A DNA stretch of 64,000 nt from assembly GCA_014843695.1 (NCBI GenBank), contig CM026400.1, positions 42,081,983 to 42,145,982 of the forward strand, given 5' to 3'. The translations under genes and the position numbers were made by a program. Below, one piece after another: positions 23,171-34,700 of this stretch (positions are counted from its first letter, which is position 1; every line of letters starts with the position of its first letter). The stretch comes from Archivesica marissinica. Its lineage: Eukaryota; Mollusca; Bivalvia; Venerida; Vesicomyidae. The notes below the pieces were generated by a model. It worked only from the letters and a program-made list of their open reading frames with translations, did not search any database and had not been told where the DNA came from.

Positions 23171-23689
23171 ATCCACTGATTTTTCTACTTTTATTATGAA
23201 ATGTCTCATAGATCTACATACAACATTACAGTTACACAAATATGCTACACGATTTACAACAATCTCAATTAACTCTGTGTCTGGGACTGTATCTACATAA
23301 TATATTAAAACCAGTTACTCTAGTATTGCTTAAGTTAAACGTTCAAACAAGGGGGCACAAACAAGGTACAAGGATAGAACAACCTTCTGCGGGCCAGGTG
23401 CATAGCTTCCACATTTTGAAAACGTTTGTAAATGTAAAAAGTAGACTAGGAGGAAGTTGATCTTAAAAAATGTCTTCTATGTGAAAAACTTCTTTACAAC
23501 TACTTCACGCCACAATTAAACCCACACTTGGCTCGGCAAGAGAACCGCCAATAACTCGTATTACTATGGGATGGAAATCAGTGACATCACATACTTCAGG
23601 CCAGTTTAAATTAACTTGCTTTGTCAATTAATTGGAGAAGCGATAAGTAATAAGTTGATAACCAGTATAATGAAAACAATTTCAAGTGG
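23171..23689. other. Unique intergenic sequence, nothing recognised
   Basis: No splice-bordered open frame, tRNA or repeat family seen here. Confidence 0.5.
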
Positions 23690-24318
23690 AAGTCGTGATA
23701 GCGCAGTGGATGCGCGTTCGCTTCAGGTGCGAAAGGTCTGGAGTTTGAGCCCTGCTGGAGCCATTACGATTGTGCCCTTAGGGCATTTAAATTCCACATT
23801 GCCTCTTCTCTCTCCCTCGTGGCGATGGATTCCATCAGGAATGAGGTCTCGAGAGTGATTAATATAAGTTGTTAGAACTTGCCTCCTAATCGTTGTAAAA
23901 TAAATCAAGTTTAAATCAATGACCACATATACGCTTTCATCCGCGCCAACGAGAGTGATTAATATAAGTTGTTAGAACTTGCCGCCCAATCGTTGTAACA
24001 TAAATAACGTTTAAATGAATGATCACATTTACGCTTTCATCGGCGCCAACGAGAGTGATTAATATAAGTTGTTAGAACTTGCTTCGCAATCGTTGTAAAA
24101 TAAATAAAGTTTAAATGAATGACCACATTTACGCTTTCCTCCGTGCCAACGAGAGTGATTAATATAAGTTGTTAGAACTTGCCTCCCAATCGTTGTAAAA
24201 TAAATAACGTTTAAATGAATGATCACATTTACGCTTTCATCGGCGCCAACGAGAGTGATTAATATAAGTTGCTAAAACTTGCTTCGCAACCGTTGTAAAA
24301 TAAATAAAGTTTAAACTT
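23690..24318 (+). mobile_element. SINE (family S4) with a tandemly amplified tail
   Basis: Head GTCGTGATAGCGCAGTGGAT, then GGAGTTTGAGCCC (B box) and a body with TCGTGGCGATGGATTCCATC. The end is the same AGAGTGATTAATATAAGTTG tail as family S3. After the first end at about 23910 the last ~100 bp of the tail recur about four more times to 24318, each with TAAATAAMGTTTAAA. Another S4 copy lies at 50714-50935. Confidence 0.75.
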
Positions 24319-24488
24319 TTAATGGCGAGGTTCAGATTTGGCGGTATTGTTACTAATCGCCAATAAAGCCAAAATAAAACCTCCGCCAATAAATCTACTT
24401 ATACAGTATCTCCATAGAAACGGCTGGAAACTAATCATGATTGGATAAACAAACAATCAACCTACTAATCCCACCTCCGTAGATGTTA

Positions 24489-24719
24489 ACCCGTAACCTG
24501 CCAATCACAACTAAAGTCGCTTTTACAAACAGCAGAGAGCCAGTTCAGACGGAACATAATGTGCCATCTGATCAGGCTCTATGCTGTTTGCTATTCGGAT
24601 AGTGGAGCTAAAACACTTGTTGGAATAGCATAGATCCTGGACAGACGCGGTGCTACGCAACGGCTGATCTGGATCTATGTTGTTTGTACATTCTGACCAA
24701 TTGATTTGGCAGGTTAATG
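24489..24719. mobile_element. Palindromic element, family M3
   Basis: TAACCTGCCAATC at the left and TTTGGCAGGTTAA at the right with nested inverted AACATAGATC arms. The flanking bases 24319-24488 and 24720-24934 show nothing recognisable. Confidence 0.7.
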
Positions 24720-24934
24720 GTAATTATAAAGACTTTCATCAACTATGTTTCTCCAGCATTAATTAAGGTATTTTCGGTTTGTCTGATGATAAATGTGTTT
24801 CATGTGTCTACATCTGCAATGGCATCGACAGGCACTTCTATGGGAGAAGATTAAACACTTTCATACACATTCCATTTCCTACATCCCACAGTATTAATCA
24901 ACGATACATTTCCAAGCATTTTTGTCTACATTAA

Positions 24935-27900
24935 GATCAAATCTGTGTTTATTTTGTCCACATTAAAATCAAATCTTTGTTTATTTTGTCTACATTAAGA
25001 TCAAATCTTTGTTTATTTTGTCTACATTAAGATCATATCTTTGTTTATTTTGTCCACATTAAGATCAAATCTTTGTTTATTTTGTCTACATTAAGATCAA
25101 ATCTCTTTGTTTATTTTGTCCACATTAAAATCAAATCTGTGTTTATTTTGTCTACATTAAGATCATATCTTTGTTTATTTTGTCCACATTAAGATCAAAT
25201 CTTTGTTTATTTTGTCTACATTAAGATCAAATCTGTGTTTATTTTGTCTACATTAAAATCAAATCTTTGTTTATTTTGTCCACATTAAAATCAAATCTGT
25301 GTTTATTTTGTCTACATTAAGATCAAATCTTTGTTTATTTTGTCTACATTAAGATCATATCTTTGTTTATTTTGTCCACATTAAGATCAAATCTTTGTTT
25401 ATTTTGTCTACATTAAGATCAAATCTCTTTGTTTATTTTGTCCACATTAAAATCAAATCTTTGTTTATTTTGTCTACATTAAGATCAAATCTGTGTTTAT
25501 TTTGTCCACATTAAAATCAAATCTCTTTGTTTATTTTGTCTACATTAAAATCAAATCTGTGTTTATTTTGTCCACATTAAAATCAAATCTCTTTGTTTAT
25601 TTTTTTGTCCACATTAAAATCAAATCTCTTTGTTTATTTTGTCCACATTAAGATCAAATCTGTGTTTATTTTGTCCACATTAAAATCAAATCTTTGTTTA
25701 TTTTGTCCACATTAAAATCAAATCTTTGTTTATTTTGTCTACATTAAGATCATATCTTTGTTTATTTTGTCCACATTAAGATCAAATCTTTGTTTATTTT
25801 GTCTACATTAAGATCAAATCTCTTTGTTTATTTTGTCCCCATTAAAATAAAATCTCTTTGTTTATTTTGTCTACATTAAAATCAATTCTTTGTTTATTTT
25901 GTCCACATTAAGATCAAATCTCTTTGTTTATTTTGTCTACATTAAGATCAAATCTTTGTTTATTTTGTCCACATTAAGATCAAATCCCTTTGTTTATTTT
26001 GTCCACATTAAGATCAAATCCCTTTGTTTATTTTGTCCCCATTAAAATCAAATATCTTTGTTTATTTTGTCTACATTAAAATCAAATCCCTTTGTTTATT
26101 TTGTCTACATTCAAAATCAAATCTCTTTGTTTATTTTGTCCACATTAAAATCAAATCCCTTTGTTTATTTTGTCTACATTCAAAATCAAATCTCTTTGTT
26201 TATTTTGTCCACATTAAAATCAAATCTCTTTGTTTATTTTGTCTACATTAAAATCAAATCTTTGTTTATTTTGTCCACATTAAGATTAAATCTCTTTGTT
26301 TATTTTGTCTACATTAAGATCAAATCTTTGTTTATTTTGTCTACATTAAGATCAAATCTTTGTTCATTTTGTCTACATTAAGATCAAATCTTTGTTTATT
26401 TTGTCCACATTAAGAACAAATCCCTTTGTTTATTTTGTCCACATTAAGATCAAATCCCTTTGTTTATTTTGTCTACATTCAAAATCAAATCTTTATTTTG
26501 TCTACATTAAGATCATATCTTTGTTTATTTTGTCTACATTAAGATCATATCTTTGTTTATTTTGTCCACATTAAGATCAAATCTTTGTTTATTTTGTCTA
26601 CATTAAGATCAAATCTCTTTGTTTATTTTGTCTACATTAAAATCAAATCTTTGTTTATTTTGTCCACATTAAGATTAAATCTCTTTGTTTATTTTGTCTA
26701 CATTAAGATCAAATCTTTGTTTATTTTGTCTACATTAAGATCAAATCTTTGTTCATTTTGTCAACATTAAGATAAAATCTTTGTTTATTTTGTCCACATT
26801 AAGATCAAATCCCTTTGTTTATTTTGTCCACATTAAGATCAAATCTTTGTTTATTTTGTCTACATTAAGATCAAATCTTTGTTCATTTTGTCTACATTAA
26901 GATCAAATCTTTGTTTATTTTGTCCACATTAAGATCAAATCCCTTTGTTTATTTTGTCCACATTAAAATCAAATCCCTTTGTTTATTTTGTCTACATTAA
27001 AATCAAATCTTTGTTTATTTTGTCCACATTAAGATTAAATCTCTTTGTTTATTTTGTCTACATTAAGATCAAATCTTTGTTCATTTTGTCTACATTAAGA
27101 TCAAATCTTTGTTTATTTTGTCTACATTAAGATCAAATCCCTTTGTTTATTTTGTCCCAATTAAAATCAAATATCTTTGTTTATTTTGTCTACATTCAAA
27201 ATCAAATCTCTTTGTTTATTTTGTCTACATTCAAAATCAAATCTCTTTGTTTATTTTGTCCACATTAAAATCAAATCCCTTTGTTTATTTTGTCTACATT
27301 CAAAATCAAATCTCTTTGTTTATTTTGTCCACATTAAAATCAAATCTTTGTTTATTTTGTCTACATTAAAATCAAATCTCTTTGTTTATTTTGTCCACAT
27401 TAAAATCAAATCTATTTGTTTATTTTGTCTACATTAAGATCAAATCTCTTTTTTTATTTTGTCTACATTAAAATCAAATCCCTTTGTTTATTTTGTCTAC
27501 ATTAAAATCAAATCTCTTTGTTTATTTTGTCCACATTAAAATCAAATCCATTTGTTTATTTTGTCTACATTAAGATCAAATATCTTTGTTTATTTTGTCT
27601 ACATTAAAATCAAATCCCTTTGTTTATTTTGTCTACATTAAAATCAAATCTTTGTTTATTTTGTCTACATTAAAATCAAATCTCTTTGTTTATTTTGTCC
27701 ACATTAAGATCAAATCTTTGTTTATTTTGTCTACATTAAGATCAAATCTCTTTGTTTATTTTGTCTACATTAAGATCAAACCTTTTGTTTATTTTGTCCA
27801 CATTAAGATCAAATCTTTGTTTATTTTGTCCACATTAAAATCAAATCTCTTTGTTTATTTTGTCCACATTAAAATCAAATCCACTTGTTTATTTTGTCTA

Positions 27901-28207
27901 CATTAAGATCAAATCTCTTTGTTTATTTTGTCTACATTAAAATCAAATCCCTTTGTTTATTTTGTCTACATTAAAATCAAATCTTTGTTTATTTTGTCTA
28001 CATTAAAATCAAATCTCTTTGTTTATTTTGTCCACATTAAGATCAAATCTTTGTTTATTTTGTCTACATTAAGATCAAATCTCTTTGTTTATTTTGTCTA
28101 CATTAAGATCAAACCTTTTGTTTATTTTGTCCACATTAAGATCAAATCTTTGTTTATTTTGTCCACATTAAGATCAAATCTCTTTGATTATTTTGTCCAC
28201 ATTAAGA
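24935..28207 (-). repeat. 32-34 bp minisatellite derived from the NKRF-like stop codon and 3' UTR
   Basis: About 95-100 units. On the minus strand a unit reads GACAAAATAAACAAAGAG then ATTTGATCTTAATGTG, with a shorter variant lacking two bases. The last codons of the NKRF-like gene, GACAAAGTGAAAAAAGAG then ATTTGA, are the same sequence with three substitutions, so the array continues the coding end in register: each 34-bp unit repeats seven codons plus the stop. Each typical unit also carries AATAAA in the sense strand of the gene. Confidence 0.93.
28153..28158 (-). terminator. First candidate poly(A) signal, AATAAA
   Basis: The first exact AATAAA downstream of the stop codon at 28208 (minus strand), about 50 nt away; the unit closest to the stop has AATAAT instead. 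Dozens of equivalent signals follow in the array, so the real cleavage site cannot be told from sequence. Confidence 0.5.
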
Positions 28208-28723
28208 TCAAATCTCTTTTTTCACTTTGTCCTCTGCAGCCTTGATAGGTTCATCCACAGCTTTAGGAATCTCCTTCACAATATTGTCCAGTATATCTTC
28301 ATGCTTCGGTAGCTCGTCCTTGTCTACCAGCACAAACTTCCCGTATGGCCTCGACCGTCCCATCAGCACCTTGACCAATTCCTGCCATCCTAGCTTCTCG
28401 TAGATCAGCATATACGGCTCACCCTGGTGCTGCATCGTGTCACACTTCAACTTGAAGCTGCGTGCGTAGCTTCTCACCTCCCGGCCCTCCGTCAAACCGA
28501 TCCCCGGCCCAATGATAAGCTCGTCCTTATTGCTGTTCTTAATGAACTCGTCTAGTTTACCTTTCAAGATTGTCATAATAAATGAATCGGGCAATGGGTT
28601 TCCGTACTCGTCGTTTTTGACGGAGGGTTCTTCTACAGTACTTCCATTTCTCAGTTTGTCGCTAGCCGCTGTAATAGTATCCCATGGAATCCAGTTCATC
28701 TCGTCATCAATTCTTGGACAAAT
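28208..28723 (-). CDS. NKRF-like: NKRF-like last coding exon: R3H-like domain and stop
   Basis: Residues 695-865. The acceptor is TTGTGCATTTCAG and the exon begins ICPRIDDEMNWIPWD. A R3H-like block follows: DSFIMTILKGKLDEFIKNS, then EGREVRSYARSFKL, then MLIYEKLGWQELVKVLMG. In the R-x-x-x-H signature the His position holds Ser here (R-E-V-R-S), so nucleic-acid binding by this motif may be altered. The C-terminus is Lys/Glu rich and its last eight codons are the founder or a member of the adjoining minisatellite. Both exon borders are thus inside arrays. Confidence 0.85.
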   Translation of the reverse strand: MCPRIDDEMNWIPWDTITAASDKLRNGSTVEEPSVKNDEYGNPLPDSFIMTILKGKLDEFIKNSNKDELIIGPGIGLTEGREVRSYARSFKLKCDTMQHQGEPYMLIYEKLGWQELVKVLMGRSRPYGKFVLVDKDELPKHEDILDNIVKEIPKAVDEPIKAAEDKVKKEI

Positions 28724-31700
28724 CTGAAATGCACAACTAAACTAGAGAGTGTTTCATGGAATCCAGTGCATCTCGTCATCAATTCTTGGACAAATCTGAA
28801 ATGCAAAACTAAACTAGAGAGTGTTTCATGGAATCCAGTTCATGTCGTCACCGATTCTTGGACAAATCTGAAATGCACAACTAAACTAGAGAGAGTTTCA
28901 TGGAATCTAGTTCATCTCGTCACCGATTCTTGGACAAATCTGAAATGCACAACTAAACTAGAGAGTGTTTCATGGAATCCAGTTCATCTCGTCACCGATT
29001 CTTGGACAAATCTGAAATGCACAACTAAACTAGAGATTGTTTCTGAACAAAAACAACATACAGTCAAACATGTCTTAAGCAGCCAGCCAAGGGTAATAAA
29101 TTAACCCTTTCCCTCATAGAAGCACCTCTTGACGCCATTACCAATACGACATACATTGACAATGTAGTACCAAACCAATGTTCATAATAAAGGCCAGAAT
29201 CTCATGTAGTCCCAGTAATATCTATGGAGATGGGATAGATATGGCGACTACTTATCCACTGCATGATAGCTAAATGGCTGTCGTTTGTATGGAGATATAA
29301 TAGTATATTAACCTAAATCTCTATGTAGTCCCAGTAATATCTATGGAGGTGTGATAGATATGGCGACTACTTATCCACTGCATGATAGCTAAATGGCTGT
29401 CGTTTGTATGGAGATATAGTAGTATATTAACCTAAATCTCTATTAGTCCCAGTAATATTTATGGAGGTGGGATAGATATGGTGACTACTTATCCACTGCA
29501 TGATAGCTAAATGGCTGTCGTTTGTATGGAGATATAATAGTATATTAACCTAAATCTCTATGTAGTCCCAGTAATATATATATGGAGGCGAGATAGATAT
29601 GGCGACTACTTATCCACTGCATGATAGCTAAATGGCTGTCGTTTGTATGGAGATATAATAGTATATTAACCTAAATCTCTATGAAGTCCCAGTAATATCT
29701 ATGGAGATGGGATAGATATGGTGACTAATTATCCACTGCATGATAGCTAAATGGCTGTCGTTTGTATGGAGATATAATAGTATATTAACCTAAATCTCTA
29801 TGTAGTCCCAGTAATATCTATGGAGGTGGGATAGATATGGTGACTAATTATCCACTGCATGATAGCTAAATGGCTGTCGTTTGTATGGAGATATAATAGT
29901 GTATTAACCTAAATCTCTATGTAGTCCCAGTAATATCTATGGAGGTGGGATAGATATGGCAACTACTTATCCACTGCATGACAGCTAAATGGCTGTCGTT
30001 TGTATGGAGATATAATAGTATATTAACCTAAATCTCTATGAAGAAAAGGATTAAGCAGCCAGCCGAGGGAATCATGCAGCTGCTTTGCACAGATGGCTGC
30101 CTAATAGAGGGTCAATTATATAATAATAAAAACATATTGGAAATTTGGAAACTGGCTGCTTAATGCAGGTTGGCTGCTTAATAGAGATGACCACTAACAC
30201 ATGTGTTGACTGTATGTCTCCCCACTCACTGTTGCTTCAGTGGAATAAAAAAATAAAATAAAAATGAAATATATGAAGTAATAGAGATGAAAAGTCATAT
30301 GTTGTACTATGAAGTTCTGGAGATGAGGAACAGACATGCTTTGTGCGTTCAAACGGCTGTAAATCTGCAAAAAAAAGCATCCAACCGAAACAGGGCTACA
30401 ATATGCACAACTAGACATCATACCGATGCTTCCTGCCAAGGTTGGTGAAAATCCCCCCCCCCCAATAATTATTATCACCCAATGCTATTGTCCATTGTAT
30501 TTTAGATAGCAACCTGCTTCCAGTTCCTGCTTAATCTATCCCTGCTGTCCATTGCCCCTTTTGTCTCCCACAGCTGACCATTGTCTCTGTTGTCTGCTGT
30601 ACATTGCCCCTTTTGTCTCCCACAGCTGACCATTGTCCCTATTGTCTCCCACAGCTGACCTGTCTCTGTTGTCTGCTGTCCATTGCCCCTTTTGTCTCCC
30701 ACATCTGACCAATGTCTCTGTTGTCTGCTGTCCATTGCCCCTTTTGTCTCCCACAGCTGACCATTGTCTCTGTTGTCTGCTATCCATTGCCCCTTTTGTC
30801 TCCCACAGCTGACCATTGTCTGTTGTCTGCTATCCATTGCCCCTTTTGTCTCCCACAGCTAACCACTGTCTCTGTTGTCTGCTGTCCATTGCCCCTTTTG
30901 TCTCCCACAGCTGACCATTGTCTCTGTTGTCTGCTGTCCATTGCCCCTTTTGTCTCCCACAGCTGACCATTGTCTCTGTTGTCTGCTGTCCATTGCCACT
31001 ATTGTCTCCCACAGCTGACCATTGTCTCTGTTGTCTGCTGTCCATTGCCCCTTTTGTCTCCCACAGCTGACCATTGTTTCTGTTGTCTGCTATCCATTGC
31101 TCCTTTTGTCTCCCACAACTGACCATTGTCTCTGTTGTTTGCTATCCATTGCCCCTTTTGTCTCCCACAACTGACCATTGTCTCTGTTGTCTGCTATCCA
31201 TTGCCCCTTTTGTCTCCCACAGCTAACTACTGTCTCTGTTGTCTGCTGTCCATTGCCCCTTTTGTCTCCCACAGCTGACCATTGTCTCTGTTATCTGCTG
31301 TCCATTGCCCCTTTTGTCTCCCACAGCTGACCATTGTCTCTGTTGTCTGCTGTCCATTGCCACTATTGTCTCCCACAGCTGACCATTGTCTCTGCTGTCT
31401 GCTGTCCATTGCCCCCCACAGCTGACCATTGTCTCTGTTGTCTGCTGTCCATTGCCCCTTTTGTCTCCCACAGCTGACCATTGTTTCTGTTGTCTGCTGT
31501 CCATTGTCCCCCACAGCTGACCTGTCTCTGTTGTCTGCTGTCCATTGCCCCTATTGTCTCCTACAGCTGACCATTGTCTCTGTTGTCTACTGTCCATTGC
31601 CCCTATTGTCTCCTACAGCTGACCATGGTCTCTGTTGTCTGCTGTCCATTGTCCCATTTGTCTCCCAAAGCTGACCTGTCGCTGTTGTCTGCTGTCCATT

Positions 31701-34700
31701 GCCCCTATTGTCTCCTACAGCTGACCATTGTCTCTGTTGTCTGCTGTCCATTGCCCCTATTGTCTCCTACAGCTGACCATTGTCTCTGTTGTCTGCTGTC
31801 CATTGCCCCTATTGTCTCCTACAGTTGACCATTGTCTCTGTTGTCTGCTGTCCATTGCCCCTATTGTCTCCTACAGTTGACCATTGTCCCTCACAGCTGA
31901 CCTGTCTCTGTTGTCTGCTGTCCATTGTCCCTATTGTCTCCCACAGCTGACCATTGTCTCTGTTGTCTGCTGTCCATTGCCCCTATTGTCTCCTACAGTT
32001 GACCATTGTCTCTGTTGTCTGCTGTCCATTGCCCCTTTTGTCTCCCACAGCTGACCATTGTCTCTGTTGTCTGCTGTCCATTGCCACTATTGTCTCCCAC
32101 AGCTGACCATTGTCTCTGCTGTCTGCTGTCCATTGCCCCCCACAGCTGACCATTGTCTCTGTTGTCTGCTGTCCATTGCCCCTTTTGTCTCCCACAGCTG
32201 ACCATTGTTTCTGTTGTCTGCTGTCCATTGTCCCCCACAGCTGACCTGTCTCTGTTGTCTGCTGTCCATTGCCCCTATTGTCTCCTACAGCTGACCATTG
32301 TCTCTGTTGTCTACTGTCCATTGCCCCTATTGTCTCCTACAGCTGACCATGGTCTCTGTTGTCTGCTGTCCATTGTCCCATTTGTCTCCCAAAGCTGACC
32401 TGTCGCTGTTGTCTGCTGTCCATTGCCCCTATTGTCTCCTACAGCTGACCATTGTCTCTGTTGTCTGCTGTCCATTGCCCCTATTGTCTCCTACAGCTGA
32501 CCATTGTCTCTGTTGTCTGCTGTCCATTGCCCCTATTGTCTCCTACAGTTGACCATTGTCTCTGTTGTCTGCTGTCCATTGCCCCTATTGTCTCCTACAG
32601 TTGACCATTGTCCCCCACAGCTGACCTGTCTCTGTTGTCTGCTGTCCATTGTCCCTATTGTCTCCCACAGCTGACCATTGTCTCTGTTGTCTGCTGTCCA
32701 TTGCCCCTATTGTCTCCTACAGTTGACCATTGTCTCTGTTGTCTGCTGTCCATTGCCCCTATTGTCTCCTACAGTTGACCATTGTCTCTGTTGTCTGCTG
32801 TCCATTGTCCATATTGTCTCCAACAGCTGACCTGTCTCTGTTGTCTGCTGTCCATTGCCCCTTTTGTCTCCCACAGCTGACCATTGTCTCTGTTGTCTGT
32901 TGTCCATTGTCCCTATTGTCTCCCACAGCTGACCATTGTCTCTGTTGTCTGCTGTCCATTGCCCGTTTTGTCTCCCACAGCTAACCATTGTCTCTGTTGT
33001 CTGATGTCCATTGCCCCTCTTGTCTTGTCAATGCTGTTCACTGCCATTTTTGTCCCCCACCCTGCTGCCCGCTACCCCATATGTCTCCCGTCTCCTCTGT
33101 CCTTTGCCCCTTGTGTCTCCCCCTCCCCTCTGTCCATTTCCCCTTGTGTCTCCCCCTCCCCTCTGTACATTACCCCTCAGGTCTTGCCAATGCTGTTCAC
33201 TGCCATGTTTGTCCCCACGCTGCTGCCCATTTCCCCTTGTGTCTCCCCCCCCTCTGTACATTTCCCCTTGTGTCTCCCCCTCCCCTCTGTCCATTTCCCC
33301 TTGTGTCTCCCCCTCCCCTCTGTCCATTTCCCCTTGTGTCTCCCCCTCCCCTCTGTACATTTCCCCTTGTGTCTCCCCCCCCTCTGTACATTTCCCCTTG
33401 TGTCTCCCCCTCCCCTCTGTACATTTCCCCTTGTGTCTCCCCCTCCCCTCTGTACATTGCCCCTTGTGTCTCCCGCTCCCCTCTGTACATTGCCCCTCTT
33501 GTCTCCACATGCTTTATCATTTCTCTATTATGTAACAAGCACTTCCTTATAACAACCATTTTGCTCTATTTCGAAAATAGTGGAACTACAGTCTTTATTT
33601 AACACCTCAATAAACTGTCCGAACTGTTCGATTAGCGCAGTGGTTAGCACGCTGGCTTCTCACCAATGCATCCCTGCTTCGATCCTCGGCCTTGAAAGCA
33701 AGCAAGGTGGTATGGTGGTCGTGAGATCGGACACACAGGTTTTCTACGGGGAGGGGTGCTCCGCTTTCGTCCCACATGAATGACCACAACGAGTGATTAA
33801 TATAATTTGCTAATGCTCGTTTCATAATCAATGCAAAGTTAAAGCTAAACAAAAACGGTTAAATCGAGATCAACTTCCACCTATTGGAAAGGATAACAAC
33901 ACATAAATGAACAGCACCTTGATAACATTGTGTGTCTCGTACAGCTTGAAGAGAGCGTCCGTTGCGGCCAGGTTACGAGCATGATTCTTGTTAGTACCAT
34001 AACTTTCCCCAAGCTGCTGTCTCTGAATTGAGATCACGCATCTAAAAACAAGAAGATTCGGTTTAATAATTTATCTCTGTACAAAAAGATCACGCTTCAA
34101 AAATGGAAGCAATATCAGTTAATAATGTTTGCAACCCAATAAAAACGTTTTCTTTGAGAAATTGAGACCCTGTGTATGTGCAATGGATATCAAGTTCGCC
34201 TCATAATCGATCGCTAAAAGTTTGAACCTTACAAGAACCATGCTGGTCGTGCGTAAGACACTTACATACATACACATTGCCTCCTCTCTCTCTCTCTCTA
34301 ATATTCTCTCTCTCATGGTAATGGATTCCATCAGGTCTTGAGAGCAATCACTTCTCCCTCTTTTGGCAAACTTCTCCCTCTTTCCCCTCATTCCCATCAC
34401 ATCTCCCTCTTTCCGCAAACTTCTCCCTCTTTCCCATCACCTCTCCCTCTTCCTGTCACTTCTCCCTCTTTCCCATCACCTCTCCCTCTTCCTGTCACTT
34501 CTCCCTCTTTCCCATCACATCTCCCTCTTCCCGTCACTTCTCCCTCTTCCCGTCACTTCTCACTCTTTCCCGTCACTTCTCTCGCTTTCCCCTTACTTCT
34601 CCCTCTTTCCCATCACCTCTCCCCATCACTTCTCCCTCTTTCCTGTCACTTCTCCCTCGTTCATGTCACTTTCCCCTCTTCCCCTCACATCTCCCTCTTT

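Noticed and set aside
30502..33602. Cys/Pro/Leu-rich and Gly/Asp-rich frames in the 52-bp and 32-bp arrays
   Set aside because: Tandem repeat translations only; frames change with unit-length variants.
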